The notes under the pieces were generated by a model, which searched no databases, was not told the DNA's origin, and saw only the letters and a list, made by a program, of their open reading frames with translations. DNA of 61,714 nt from an uncultured Cytophaga sp. (GTDB lineage Bacteria > Bacteroidota > Bacteroidia > Cytophagales > Cytophagaceae), in assembly GCF_937863595.1 (NCBI RefSeq), contig NZ_CALMGQ010000187.1:1-61714 (forward strand), in the 5' to 3' direction. Of this stretch, positions 11,001 to 19,496 are shown in pieces (positions within the stretch are counted from its first letter, which is position 1; each line of letters opens with the position of its first letter). The position numbers and the translations under genes are program-made.

Positions 11001-14000
11001 AAACGAACTGGGGTGGAATGACCAAAGCAATCAAAAATAACATTGACTTTGACAATGCAAACATTCAATACATTGAGTTTTGGTTGTTAAGTCCGTTTAT
11101 GAATACTGCCGACGGCCATACAGATATCGATGGAAAACCATTTGATGTAACACAGAAAGGCACGTTAAGGTTTAATTTAGGAAACATCTCTGAAGACGTA
11201 TTGCCAGACAATTTGCAATCGTTTGAAAATGGATTATCTCCAGATGGGTCAAACACGGGTACAATAGGTACAACATGGGGGCGTGTTACGACTAGGCAAT
11301 ATATTACCAATGCTTTCGACAACAATCCAAGTTCAAGGCCAAACCAAGATGTAGGTTTGGATGGTTTAAATGATCTTGCTGAATTAGACACTTTTTCAAC
11401 TCGGGCTGCTCTAATAAAAGCTAAGGTAAGCCCCAACGCGTATGCAGAAATTAGTAGCGATATAAGCGCAGATAACTTTAAATATTATTTGGGAGAAGGG
11501 CAAAACGCAGCAAATCTGACCATTCTACAACGTTACAAATCGTATAATTTAACACAGAATAATTCCCCCATAAATGCAGGCGCAAGCATCACGCCGTCAA
11601 GTACGAGTTATCCAGACAACGAAGATTTAAATCAAGACAACAATTTAAATACCCTGGAAGAATATTATGAGTACATTATAGATATTGATAAATCCAAATT
11701 TGTAATAGGTCAAAATAACATCGTAGGTTCACGCGAGTATGTAGTTACACCAGCGGATAAATCCAAAACGGATACGGTTACCTGGTATCAGTTCCGTATC
11801 CCAATTCGAACACCGACTTCAACGTATGGCAATATTGATGGATATAAATCTATAAAATGGATGCGTACCTATGTTACGGGATTTGAAACGCCAGTTGTTT
11901 TGCGTATGGCTCAATTTCAATTAGTAGCAAACCAATGGAGACCTTATTTATTAAATGATCTTAATGGAGGTATTGTTAATCCACGTATAGACGAATCTGT
12001 GATTGATATTTCTGTTGTAAATGTGGAAGACAACAGTACGTCAAATGGCAATACTACTCCTTATGTATTGCCTCCAGGCTTTAACAGAGATTATGATGCA
12101 ACATCAGTTGTTACAAGAAGAACAAATGAACAATCGATACGCTTGTGTATTCAAGACTTGCAAAAAGGGTCAACGCGTGCAGCATATAAAAATGTAAATT
12201 TGAATCTGATGAACTATAAAAATGTAGAGATGTTCATCCACGCAGAATCTCAAGCAAACATACCCGATGGACAAGCATTTGCCATCTTGCGTTTGGGTAC
12301 AGATTACACAAATAATTACTACGAAATTCAGGTGCCTTTATATTTCACTAGACCCATTAATTCGGTAGATGAAAATGTTGTTTGGAATGGAGCCAATACC
12401 ATTAATGTTAGTATCAATGATTTAGTAGATACAAAGGTGATGCGCAACAGTAGTGGCGCAAATACGCAAGTTGGGTTTACCCGACAATTAGCAAATATGC
12501 AATATGTTTCTGTAGTAGGAAATCCAGATCTGTCGGCTGTTGTAGCAGTTATGATTGGAATTAAAAACCCTCTTGGAGGAACAACTACTGCCCCAATGAG
12601 TTTGTGTATATGGGCAGATGAGTTGCGAGCCACAGGTTTTGTGAGTCATTCGTCTATTGCGTATGCAGCAACATTAAATGTGCAATTGGCAGATTTGGGA
12701 TTATTACGAGGATCACTGCGTTATACGTCTGCTGGTTTTGGATCCTTAGATCAAAAAGTATCGCAGCGTGAAAGAGCGAATACCCTTGAATATGGCTTGA
12801 ATACGAGCCTTGCTATGGATAAATTTATTCCAGGTAAAACGGGAATGAAAATTCCACTTTATTTAGGTTTTAATCGAAAAGTGATCACACCAGAATTTGA
12901 TCCACTAAGCCCTGATTTGTCGGTGAAGCAGTCGGTCAATAGTCAAGCCGACCCTGCTGGGTATAAGAAATTGATTATAGACCAATCCATGACCAAGTCT
13001 ATCAGCTTACAAAATATGCAGAAGACGAAGGTTAAGCCTGGTGCTAAAATGCATCTCTATGATATTGAAAATGTAACTGTTTCTTTGGGATACAATGAAA
13101 CCAAACGAACGAGTTATGTTTTTAAAAAATATGAAGACAAAAACTATACGGGTGGTTTAGGCTATAATTTCTCTAAGGCTGCCAAAAGTTATACGCCTTT
13201 TAAATCAATGGCTGCAAATAAAGGGGTATTTACGCCTTTGTTAAAAGAATTTAATTTTTCGCTGATGCCGAGTCAACTTTCTTTTAGAGGAGACCTTGTT
13301 CGTAAATTGACAACAACGCAATACTTCACCTCTGTTCCTGAGAATAGAGCACAAGATCCGATCTATCAAAAATCTTTTACTTTTAATCGTAATTATACCG
13401 CCTTATGGAATTTGACAAAAGCATTAACTGCCACCTATAGGGCAGATGCCTATGCGGTTATTGATGAGCCAGACAGGGCACCTGGAGATAAAGCATACAA
13501 AGAGACGGTTAAGGATAATTTACTTAAAATGGGTAGACTTAAAACGTTTAGCCAAGATTACAATGTGAATTATAAATTACCACTTGATAAAGTAAAAGTG
13601 TTGAATTGGACAACAGTGGACTATACCTATACAGCGGGGTATAATTGGACAGCCCGATCTTTGGGGCAGCAAGATTCCCTAGGTAACGTAATTCAAAACA
13701 AACAAAACAATCAAGTGAATGCTCGTATTGATCTTGATAAACTGTATAGCAAGTCGAAGTTTTTGACGGAAATGAAAAAACCAAAGCCTCCATTAAAAAA
13801 ACCAGATCCTAAAGACACCATACCACCACCACCCAATCGTACACTATTAAAATTGGCGTTTAAAACCCTAATGATGATACGAAATGCGAATGCAACTTAT
13901 GGATATGAAAGAAGTACCAGCATAGGTGGATATATGTATGCGCCTAAAATGCTGGGTTTCTCTGGGCATGATGATGGTGTAATGACACCTTTCATTTTTG

Positions 14001-15220
14001 GCTCACAAAATGCAGACATAAGAAAGGATGCATCAGCATCTGATGCAGGATTAATTTCAAAGTCGAAATACCTGAATGATCAATTTACTCAAAACGCAAA
14101 TAAGAATCTTACTTTTAGAGTAAATATAGAACCCACGCGAGATTTGAAAATTGTACTAGATGCAAAATACACAATAGGCAAGAGATATACAGAATGGTAT
14201 AGAGTTGATTCTACTGGCAATTTTTCTTCTCAAAACCCTAACGTTAGCGGCAATTTCTCCATTTCTACGATTACCATATTAACAGCTTTTGATAAGCATG
14301 TCTCTGGATCCTCAGATCCGAATTCTTCCAGAAATTACCAACGATTTACAGAATATAGGAATATAATGGACAATCGTTTGGGTGGGACAGCCAAAGAGAA
14401 TGCTCCAAATTCACAATCGGTTTTGTTGCCGGCTTTCTTAGCGGCTTACACGGGTGGAGATCCCAACAAAGTAAACATAAGTGGTATTCCTAAAATCCCA
14501 TTGCCTGGTTGGCAAATCGACTATACGGGTTTGGCAAAAATCAAAGCCTTGGCAAAGAGGTTCCAATCCATTACCTTATCACATAAATATTCCAGTCAAT
14601 ATTTAATCGGAACTTACAATTCCCAAAATATTTACAATTCGAACTACATTACACCAACCAGTAATTTTTATGATACAGGAAGGGTGCCTGATTCTACAAA
14701 TGCTAGTGGGCAACTCGTCCCAATATACGTTATTACGGGTGTGCAAATAACAGAGTCCTTTGCGCCATTTGTCGGCTTTAATGTGCGTACTAAAAATAAA
14801 GTGTCGTATAGACTTACCTATAGCCGATCCAGAACATTAAATATGTCCGTAACCAATGCGCAGCTTACAGAAAGTTATAACAATGCATGGCAAGTAGGGA
14901 TTGGTTTTGCGCGTTCAAATATTGCCATTCCTAAATTCTTGACCGGTGGCAATAAAGTGAATTTGAAAAACGAAGTAAACATACAGGTAAACTTTACCAT
15001 CAATGATATGATTACCTATCAACGCAAGTTCGATGAAGATGCAACTGTTACTGCTGGTAATACCAATGTGCAATTTAAGCCAACCGTTAGTTATAATGTG
15101 TCACAACGTGTAACTATGATGCTGTATTTTGAACGCACCATAAATAGCCCTAAAATTTCTTCTTCCTATAGAAGAGCAACAACTGCAATTGGTTTACAGA
15201 TACGATTTACCTTGTCTTAA
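8096..15220 (+). CDS. sprA: SprA, type IX secretion system outer-membrane translocon
   Basis: This 2374-aa protein begins at GTG and has an N-terminal hydrophobic export segment (about residues 7-25). Its length and sequence fit SprA/Sov of Bacteroidota, the giant single-chain beta-barrel through which T9SS substrates, including gliding adhesins, cross the outer membrane. Recognisable landmarks are EGPFGSNYVDIRPSG near the N-terminus, GGEGGIAFIDDFEGAKTPYD in the middle, and a C-terminal end rich in alternating barrel-like strands finishing in LQIRFTLS. It follows ruvA by 10 bp. It implies a T9SS in this organism; no other T9SS core gene is in the window. Confidence 0.96.
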   Translation: MNLRKFTILSTLGLSLFFVFWAALSSPQYRSIRSFKKFLTPEDSTQRKRSRRPTNELDDRLGDPYTNKTNRSPMDLENPDNIKEEVELDTATGNYIVREKIGDKEYRTQTFLTFEEFYNYKNKQMLRDYWQNKGNEAIENPRENKAGKPFGFTKHIKGLEGPFGSNYVDIRPSGLVTLDFAGRWQRVNNPSLPIKQQRNGLFDFDQQISMNVIGKVGEKLKLTVNWDTKAAFEFQNSVKIQYTAFEEDIIQAIEVGRINMPLNSSLMTGPQNLFGFKTKLKFGRLTVTAVAARQDGKMDEIKIGSGGQGRTFEIKADAYEKNRHFFLGQFFREHYEQSLKTSPTIISNVQVTRVDVYVTNRNNTTSNLRGVVGYMDLGENDSIYRTNLKTPGKKDIAPYNTINNLYNGPNPVTQFRNPVTLSADVSSAPLNLQDGTDYTYLKSARKLQPSEFTFNPQLGYITLQSTINDDEAILVAYQYIYNDQNYSVGELTDALSDVPNDSLIIAKMIKPPFVKTRLPTWNLMMKNIYQLGVTQIQRDNFQFRIIYKDDATGNDVPNLQEGQNTANVPLLRLCGLDYLNPNNDPSPDGNFDYVEGLTVDSRNGRIIFPVLEPFGSNLNSKFLPSEEAFKKKYVYSELYDSTQSDAQQVASKDKFYFNGRYTAGTASEIVLPGINVAQGSVVVIAGSTTLTEGSDYTVDYNLGRIKILNENILASGQEIRIRFEKQDLFNFRRKSFLGTRLDYQVNENILLGGTMLHSNEAPNITRVNIGDEPAANTIWGLDANVKANSRLLTRAVDLLPVVSTKAPSNISFQGEFAQFLPGYNKVLDKNGGGEGGIAFIDDFEGAKTPYDLTRSPLTWVIAATPKGLIGANGDSTKLINGFKRARLAWYNIDNIFYRSNNGLPDYLSYDKITNHFERNITQKELFPQQDVNVAVTNIPTIDLAYYPSERGSYNYSDNLNVDGTLKDPKTNWGGMTKAIKNNIDFDNANIQYIEFWLLSPFMNTADGHTDIDGKPFDVTQKGTLRFNLGNISEDVLPDNLQSFENGLSPDGSNTGTIGTTWGRVTTRQYITNAFDNNPSSRPNQDVGLDGLNDLAELDTFSTRAALIKAKVSPNAYAEISSDISADNFKYYLGEGQNAANLTILQRYKSYNLTQNNSPINAGASITPSSTSYPDNEDLNQDNNLNTLEEYYEYIIDIDKSKFVIGQNNIVGSREYVVTPADKSKTDTVTWYQFRIPIRTPTSTYGNIDGYKSIKWMRTYVTGFETPVVLRMAQFQLVANQWRPYLLNDLNGGIVNPRIDESVIDISVVNVEDNSTSNGNTTPYVLPPGFNRDYDATSVVTRRTNEQSIRLCIQDLQKGSTRAAYKNVNLNLMNYKNVEMFIHAESQANIPDGQAFAILRLGTDYTNNYYEIQVPLYFTRPINSVDENVVWNGANTINVSINDLVDTKVMRNSSGANTQVGFTRQLANMQYVSVVGNPDLSAVVAVMIGIKNPLGGTTTAPMSLCIWADELRATGFVSHSSIAYAATLNVQLADLGLLRGSLRYTSAGFGSLDQKVSQRERANTLEYGLNTSLAMDKFIPGKTGMKIPLYLGFNRKVITPEFDPLSPDLSVKQSVNSQADPAGYKKLIIDQSMTKSISLQNMQKTKVKPGAKMHLYDIENVTVSLGYNETKRTSYVFKKYEDKNYTGGLGYNFSKAAKSYTPFKSMAANKGVFTPLLKEFNFSLMPSQLSFRGDLVRKLTTTQYFTSVPENRAQDPIYQKSFTFNRNYTALWNLTKALTATYRADAYAVIDEPDRAPGDKAYKETVKDNLLKMGRLKTFSQDYNVNYKLPLDKVKVLNWTTVDYTYTAGYNWTARSLGQQDSLGNVIQNKQNNQVNARIDLDKLYSKSKFLTEMKKPKPPLKKPDPKDTIPPPPNRTLLKLAFKTLMMIRNANATYGYERSTSIGGYMYAPKMLGFSGHDDGVMTPFIFGSQNADIRKDASASDAGLISKSKYLNDQFTQNANKNLTFRVNIEPTRDLKIVLDAKYTIGKRYTEWYRVDSTGNFSSQNPNVSGNFSISTITILTAFDKHVSGSSDPNSSRNYQRFTEYRNIMDNRLGGTAKENAPNSQSVLLPAFLAAYTGGDPNKVNISGIPKIPLPGWQIDYTGLAKIKALAKRFQSITLSHKYSSQYLIGTYNSQNIYNSNYITPTSNFYDTGRVPDSTNASGQLVPIYVITGVQITESFAPFVGFNVRTKNKVSYRLTYSRSRTLNMSVTNAQLTESYNNAWQVGIGFARSNIAIPKFLTGGNKVNLKNEVNIQVNFTINDMITYQRKFDEDATVTAGNTNVQFKPTVSYNVSQRVTMMLYFERTINSPKISSSYRRATTAIGLQIRFTLS

Positions 15221-15283
15221 ATCCATGTTTTTGCTTCTCTTCAAAAAAGAATGTATTTTTGGGTGTTAAACATAAAAAAGAGT

Positions 15284-15664
15284 ATGAACTTTCCATCTGA
15301 ATTAAAGTACAGCAAAGATCACGAATGGGTTCGTGTTGAAGGCGATGTAGCATATGTTGGTATCACAGATTTTGCTCAAAAGGAATTAGGCGATATTGTG
15401 TATTTAGATGTTACGAGCGTTGGGCAAACAATCTCTAAAGAAGAAATTTTTGGTACAATCGAAGCAGTTAAAACAGTTTCTGATTTATTTATGCCTGTAA
15501 GTGGCGAAGTATTGGAATTTAATGCTGCCTTAGAATCCGCACCAGAATTGATAAACAGCGACCCATACGGTAAAGCATGGATTGTTAAAGTTTCTTTAAA
15601 AGACAAAGCAGATTTAGACCAGTTATTGGACGTTGCTGCTTATACTGCATTGATAGGTGCTTAA
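15284..15664 (+). CDS. gcvH: Glycine cleavage system H protein
   Basis: This lipoyl carrier protein is 126 aa from the ATG at 15284 ([16 protein letters not shown]). An earlier in-frame ATG at 15251 would add an implausible 11-residue tail, so I prefer the internal start. The lipoyl-lysine is K63 in [12 protein letters not shown]. GcvH shuttles the aminomethyl group between the P, T and L proteins of glycine cleavage. Its stop is overlapped by the next gene by 8 bp. The order ruvA-sprA-gcvH-VanZ is, as far as I recall, found in other Bacteroidota. Confidence 0.95.
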   Translation: MNFPSELKYSKDHEWVRVEGDVAYVGITDFAQKELGDIVYLDVTSVGQTISKEEIFGTIEAVKTVSDLFMPVSGEVLEFNAALESAPELINSDPYGKAWIVKVSLKDKADLDQLLDVAAYTALIGA

Positions 15665-16052
15665 TCGCACATTAAATAAAACATTCCTCAAAGTTTATGG
15701 TCCTGCCATTCTTTGGGGAATATTTATTTTAATAGCAACCTTAACACCTGGCAAATCATTGCCGAGTAGTTCCTTGTTTAGGTTCGATAAGCTCATACAC
15801 ATGTTTATTTTTGGTGTATTTGCATGGCTCACATTAAGAGCGTATTTTTTATCGCATACAAACGGAAACAACAAAAATAAATTTATTGTTTATGCGATTG
15901 TATGTACCGCAACAATTCTATTCGGAATCTCCATTGAAGGGATGCAGCAATTTATACCCGATAGGGGGGCCGACATCTATGATGTACTTGCAAATTCATT
16001 AGGTATTATATTAGCTCAAATTCTTTTTTATCTGTTTCATAAAAACAAATAA
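15657..16052 (+). CDS. VanZ-like membrane protein
   Basis: This small polytopic membrane protein of 131 aa starts at a GTG that overlaps the gcvH stop by 8 bp. It shows about four hydrophobic helices and VanZ-family signatures: LTPGKSLP near the first helix, [20 protein letters not shown], and [20 protein letters not shown]. The function of VanZ-like proteins outside glycopeptide resistance is unknown. In this position it is a standard Bacteroidota neighbour and not a sign of antibiotic resistance. The M28 peptidase follows 2 bp after. Confidence 0.88.
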   Translation: MLNRTLNKTFLKVYGPAILWGIFILIATLTPGKSLPSSSLFRFDKLIHMFIFGVFAWLTLRAYFLSHTNGNNKNKFIVYAIVCTATILFGISIEGMQQFIPDRGADIYDVLANSLGIILAQILFYLFHKNK

Positions 16053-16054
16053 AC

Positions 16055-17314
16055 ATGAAGGTGAAAATAGGCTGTATTGTCGTTCTTCTATGCATACAAT
16101 TATTGTCTGTCGCACAAGATTTAAAACGCGTGCAGCAAACAATCAAGCAATTAACGTCAAAGAAGTTTCATGGAAGAGGAACCGCATTTGAAGGCGACAA
16201 ACTAGCATCCGAATACATTGCGCAACAGTTTCAAAAAATTGGACTTGTTCCTCAAACCAAAGACTATTTTCAATCCTTCTCCTATGGGGTAAATATGTTT
16301 GCGGGCAGTATGAAGTTGAAATCAAATCTAACACATTTCAAACCTGGAATTGATTTTATTGTACGACCAAGTTGTGGCTCTGGCAAGGGGACATACCCCG
16401 TGTATTATTTAGATACGCTTGTATTTACAAATGAAAAGGTGTTGGCGGATTTTCTAAAAAAAGATGTTACACATTTAGTAGTTGTCTATAATAAAAAGTT
16501 GCTGGTAGATTTTAATGCATCTACTACCGATTTGTTAAAACAGTTGTATTCTGCAGCCGCAATCATTGAATTGCAAGATGGGAAGTTAACTATGAGCATT
16601 ACCGATCAATCATTTGGTACGCCCGTATTTGAGGTATTAACACGTATATTTTCAACAGAAACAAAAACAATAACGTTTGACGTAGATACTAAAATTGAAC
16701 CCAAGCATATCGCCAGAAATGTTATTGGCATGATTGAAGGAACTGAAAAACCGGATTCGTTTATTGTTATTTCTGCGCATTACGACCATTTGGGTACATT
16801 GGGAAAGAAAACCTATTTCCCTGGTGCAAATGACAATGCGAGCGGTGTCAGTATGCTCTTAGAGCTGGCACATCATTATGTCGTGTATAAACCTAAGTAT
16901 AGCATGTTATTCATTGCCTTTGCAGGTGAGGAGTCAGGCTTAATAGGTTCTTCTTATTATGTACGCAAGCCTACTATAGAACTTGGCTCCATTCATTTTT
17001 TAATAAATTTAGATTTATTAGGCACCGGCGACGATGGCATTATGGTTGTGAATGGAAGTGTTTTTAAAAATGCTTACAATACGCTTGTTGCTATTAATGA
17101 ACGTGAAAAGTTTTTGCCTGCTATAAAAATGCGTGGGGAGGCAGCAAACTCCGATCATTATCCTTTTTACAAGCGCAATGTTCCCTGTTTTTTCATATAC
17201 ACACTCGGCGGCATTACTGCGTATCACGACGTGAAAGATATCGCCAAGACCTTGCCATTAACAAAGTATACAGAAGTATTTAAATTGATTGTGCTGTTTG
17301 TAGGTGAGCAATAA
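16055..17314 (+). CDS. Secreted M28-family zinc aminopeptidase
   Basis: This 419-aa protein has a signal peptide (cleaved after about SVAQ, residue 21) and a C-terminal M28 metallopeptidase domain (about 220-419). The metal ligands and base can be placed by pattern: H242 in SAHYDHLG, bridging D260 in GANDNASG, E292/E293 in GEESGLIGS, D320 in INLDLLG and H391 in AYHDVKD. A divergent region between about 90 and 200 may be a PA-like insert. It should trim N-terminal residues from peptides in the periplasm or outside the cell. It is the last gene of the sprA-gcvH run. Confidence 0.9.
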   Translation: MKVKIGCIVVLLCIQLLSVAQDLKRVQQTIKQLTSKKFHGRGTAFEGDKLASEYIAQQFQKIGLVPQTKDYFQSFSYGVNMFAGSMKLKSNLTHFKPGIDFIVRPSCGSGKGTYPVYYLDTLVFTNEKVLADFLKKDVTHLVVVYNKKLLVDFNASTTDLLKQLYSAAAIIELQDGKLTMSITDQSFGTPVFEVLTRIFSTETKTITFDVDTKIEPKHIARNVIGMIEGTEKPDSFIVISAHYDHLGTLGKKTYFPGANDNASGVSMLLELAHHYVVYKPKYSMLFIAFAGEESGLIGSSYYVRKPTIELGSIHFLINLDLLGTGDDGIMVVNGSVFKNAYNTLVAINEREKFLPAIKMRGEAANSDHYPFYKRNVPCFFIYTLGGITAYHDVKDIAKTLPLTKYTEVFKLIVLFVGEQ

Positions 17315-17515
17315 GACCGTTTATTTATTGTCGGGAAAATGTCGGGAAAGAAAAGAATGCCAGACTGGATATATCCTATAAATTCCCCATAACTTTTGCT
17401 CTTGTTTCATTAACATGAGACTCTCCACAACTTTTGAGTATTATCGGTTGATTGCCCTATGTAGAATTTATCTATCTTATAAGAATAGAGTACGTATACT
17501 TTTGCCATAAAAATA
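17315..17515. other. Intergenic stretch with no recognised gene
   Basis: About 200 bp between the M28 gene and the tRNA terminator. A short direct repeat (gtcgggaaa, twice near 17330-17350) and a TACTTTTG box (17497-17504) are visible. The box lies only 11 bp before a terminator hairpin. I see no coding sequence. Confidence 0.5.
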
Positions 17516-17547
17516 AAAAGCCTTACTAAATTTTAGTAAGGCTTTTT
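17516..17547 (-). terminator. Bidirectional hairpin terminator after tRNA-Asn
   Basis: A nearly perfect inverted repeat (AAAAGCCTTACTAAA / TTTAGTAAGGCTTTT) has A-tracts on one side and T-tracts on the other. It lies 1 bp from the 3' end of the minus-strand tRNA, so it ends the tRNA transcript. It could also stop leftover plus-strand transcription from the M28 gene. Confidence 0.85.
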
Positions 17548-17548
17548 G

Positions 17549-17622
17549 CTCCCTCTCTTGGGCTCGAACCAAGGACCCCATGATTAACAGTCATGTGCTC
17601 TAACCAGCTGAGCTAAGAAGGA
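17549..17622 (-). tRNA. tRNA-Asn (anticodon GTT)
   Basis: A 74-nt cloverleaf reads cleanly on the minus strand. The acceptor stem TCCTTCT pairs with AGAGGGA, the D-arm is GCTC/GAGC, the anticodon stem CATGA/TCATG encloses loop CTGTTAA (anticodon GTT), and the T-arm is CTTGG-TTCGAGC-CCAAG. The discriminator is G and CCA is not encoded. No duplicated 3' end is visible nearby, so there is no evidence of an integrated element. Confidence 0.97.
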
Positions 17623-17940
17623 GTGTCTCCGAATTGGGAATGCAATATTAAGTGTTTGTTTTGTATTTTGCAATACTATAATGGATTTTTTTTTCATCTT
17701 ATTCAGTATGAGTACTTTTATTTTCATAAAACTTTTTTGGAACACTTCTTGTATTAGTACAGGCATAGAAATTAACCGATTTGTTGAAATATTCATGCGA
17801 TGGTTCAGTAAAATAAAGACAAATGAATATGACTATGTAAAAATATTAACCTCTTCAAATCGTTATAATGAATACGATATGAAGGAAATTTCTTCAACAA
17901 TATATACATTCGCATACAGATACGTTTAACAACTTACTCT
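17623..17940. other. AT-rich gap upstream of the HtrA-type protease
   Basis: 318 bp between tRNA-Asn and the protease gene. A plus-strand reading frame (17681-17929, 82 codons) spans most of it, but it has Phe/Ile-rich low-complexity content, no recognisable family and no ribosome-binding site. I treat the gap as tRNA and protease promoter space. Confidence 0.5.
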
Positions 17941-19422
17941 ATGAACTTAAAGAAAATAGGCATTTTGGCCGTAATGTCCTCAATATTTGGAGGAATTGTA
18001 GCTTTAACAGGCTATCAGTATTTTACCAACAATCAAACGCTTACATCTATAGAAGCAATGCAACAGAAAGCTGCATTTGCGAGTTATTCGGATACTGCAG
18101 GATTGGCAGTTCCAGATGGATTAAACTTTATTCATGCGGCAGAAATAGCAACACCAGCCGTAGTGCATATTAAAACCTCTTATATTGCTGAAACGACAAG
18201 ACCTAGCACGCGTGACGAGGAAATGTTCAAGTATTTTTATGGCGACCCCTATGGCGGGAGCAATCAACCTCGTGAAGCATCTGGTTCAGGAGTTATCGTT
18301 ACAGCAGGTGGGTATATCGTAACCAATAATCACGTTGTAGAAAAGGCTTCCAAAATTCAAGTGGTGTTAAATGACAAACGCACTTACGATGCGAAGCTCA
18401 TTGGCACAGACCCCACAACGGATTTAGCGTTGATAAAGATTGAAGGCGAAGCAAACTTGCCTTTTGTGGTATATGGCAATTCTGATAATGTGCGTGTAGG
18501 GGAGTGGGTACTTGCAGTAGGCAATCCATTTAATCTAACATCCACTGTTACAGCTGGTATAATCAGTGCTAAAACACGAAGCATTAATTTATTGAGAGAT
18601 AAAGACAATATGGCAATCGAATCTTTTTTACAAACCGACGCGGTTGTGAATCCAGGAAATAGTGGAGGTGCGCTTGTGAATCTTCGTGGTGAATTGATTG
18701 GTATTAATACTGCTATTGCAAGTCCGACAGGCGCATACGCGGGCTACTCGTTTGCCGTGCCGGTATCTCTTGTTAAAAAAGTGATTGACGATATTATGAA
18801 TTACGGCCAAGTGCAAAGAGGTTTATTGGGCGTAGTGATTCAAGACATGACACCCGCACTGTCAAAAGAAAAGTCATTGGATTTTGTTACAGGTGTATAT
18901 ATTAGTGCTGTGAATCAAGGAAGTGCTGCGGATTTAGGTGGTTTGAAAGAAGGTGATATTGTTACATCAATCAATGATATTATTATTGGATCTACATCTC
19001 AATTGCAAGAAGTGGTTGCCCGATATCGACCTGGCGACAAATTGAAAGTTAAATACATTCGCAAAGGGGATGTTAAAGAAACAAGTGTTGTTTTAAAAAA
19101 TAAATTGGGTGACATGGCAATTGTGGCTAAAAACGACAATTCTGTAAAATCGAAATTAGGCGCAGATTTACAACCTGTTTCAGGGGGAGAGATGAGCGTA
19201 TTGGAGATTTCTGGAGGCGCTAAAGTTGCTAAAATTTTCAGTGGTAGATTGAAAGAAGCCGGTGTAAGAGAAGGTTTTATCATTACTTCAATAGACAAAA
19301 AGCCAGTCGCTTCACCAGATGATGTGGTCCGTATTTTGGAATCTATTTCTAATGGTGGTATATTAATAGAAGGTATTTATCCAAATGGAAAAAAAGAATT
19401 TTATGGAGTGGGCTGGCAGTAA
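17941..19422 (+). CDS. HtrA/DegQ-type periplasmic serine protease
   Basis: This 493-aa protein has an N-terminal signal or anchor helix (about 6-24), a trypsin-like domain and two PDZ domains (about 285-385 and 405-490). The catalytic triad is complete: H131 in TNNHVVE, D161 in DLALIKI and S241 in NPGNSGGAL. Proteases of this architecture degrade or chaperone misfolded envelope proteins. The gene stands alone, preceded by more than 300 bp of non-coding DNA and followed by a strong terminator, so it probably has its own stress-responsive control. Confidence 0.93.
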   Translation: MNLKKIGILAVMSSIFGGIVALTGYQYFTNNQTLTSIEAMQQKAAFASYSDTAGLAVPDGLNFIHAAEIATPAVVHIKTSYIAETTRPSTRDEEMFKYFYGDPYGGSNQPREASGSGVIVTAGGYIVTNNHVVEKASKIQVVLNDKRTYDAKLIGTDPTTDLALIKIEGEANLPFVVYGNSDNVRVGEWVLAVGNPFNLTSTVTAGIISAKTRSINLLRDKDNMAIESFLQTDAVVNPGNSGGALVNLRGELIGINTAIASPTGAYAGYSFAVPVSLVKKVIDDIMNYGQVQRGLLGVVIQDMTPALSKEKSLDFVTGVYISAVNQGSAADLGGLKEGDIVTSINDIIIGSTSQLQEVVARYRPGDKLKVKYIRKGDVKETSVVLKNKLGDMAIVAKNDNSVKSKLGADLQPVSGGEMSVLEISGGAKVAKIFSGRLKEAGVREGFIITSIDKKPVASPDDVVRILESISNGGILIEGIYPNGKKEFYGVGWQ

Positions 19423-19448
19423 CCTATTCCTTTAAAAATATATAATTA

Positions 19449-19475
19449 AAAAGTGTTCTTCGGAACACTTTTTTT
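19449..19475 (+). terminator. Rho-independent terminator after the HtrA-type gene
   Basis: A perfect stem (AAAGTGTTC / GAACACTTT) carries a very stable TTCG tetraloop and is followed by a run of Ts. It starts 26 bp after the protease stop codon. Confidence 0.92.
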
Positions 19476-19496
19476 ATGAAAACCGTATAGTAAAGA

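Noticed and set aside
15251..15283. Longer gcvH start
   Set aside because: The extra residues are not seen in GcvH proteins, and ATG 15284 gives the canonical N-terminus.
15657..16052. VanZ-like gene as an antibiotic-resistance determinant
   Set aside because: It is a housekeeping neighbour in this phylum and no van gene is present.
17330..17350. Direct repeat gtcgggaaa near tRNA-Asn as an attachment site
   Set aside because: Not related to the tRNA 3' end and no integrase or element lies next to it.
17497..17547. TACTTTTG box followed within 11 bp by a terminator hairpin, as if encoding a tiny RNA
   Set aside because: The hairpin clearly serves the minus-strand tRNA-Asn, no -33 element is seen, and an RNA would be little more than the terminator.
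17681..17929. 82-codon plus-strand open frame upstream of the HtrA-type gene
   Set aside because: Low-complexity Phe/Ile-rich translation, no known family, no ribosome-binding site, overlaps probable promoter region.
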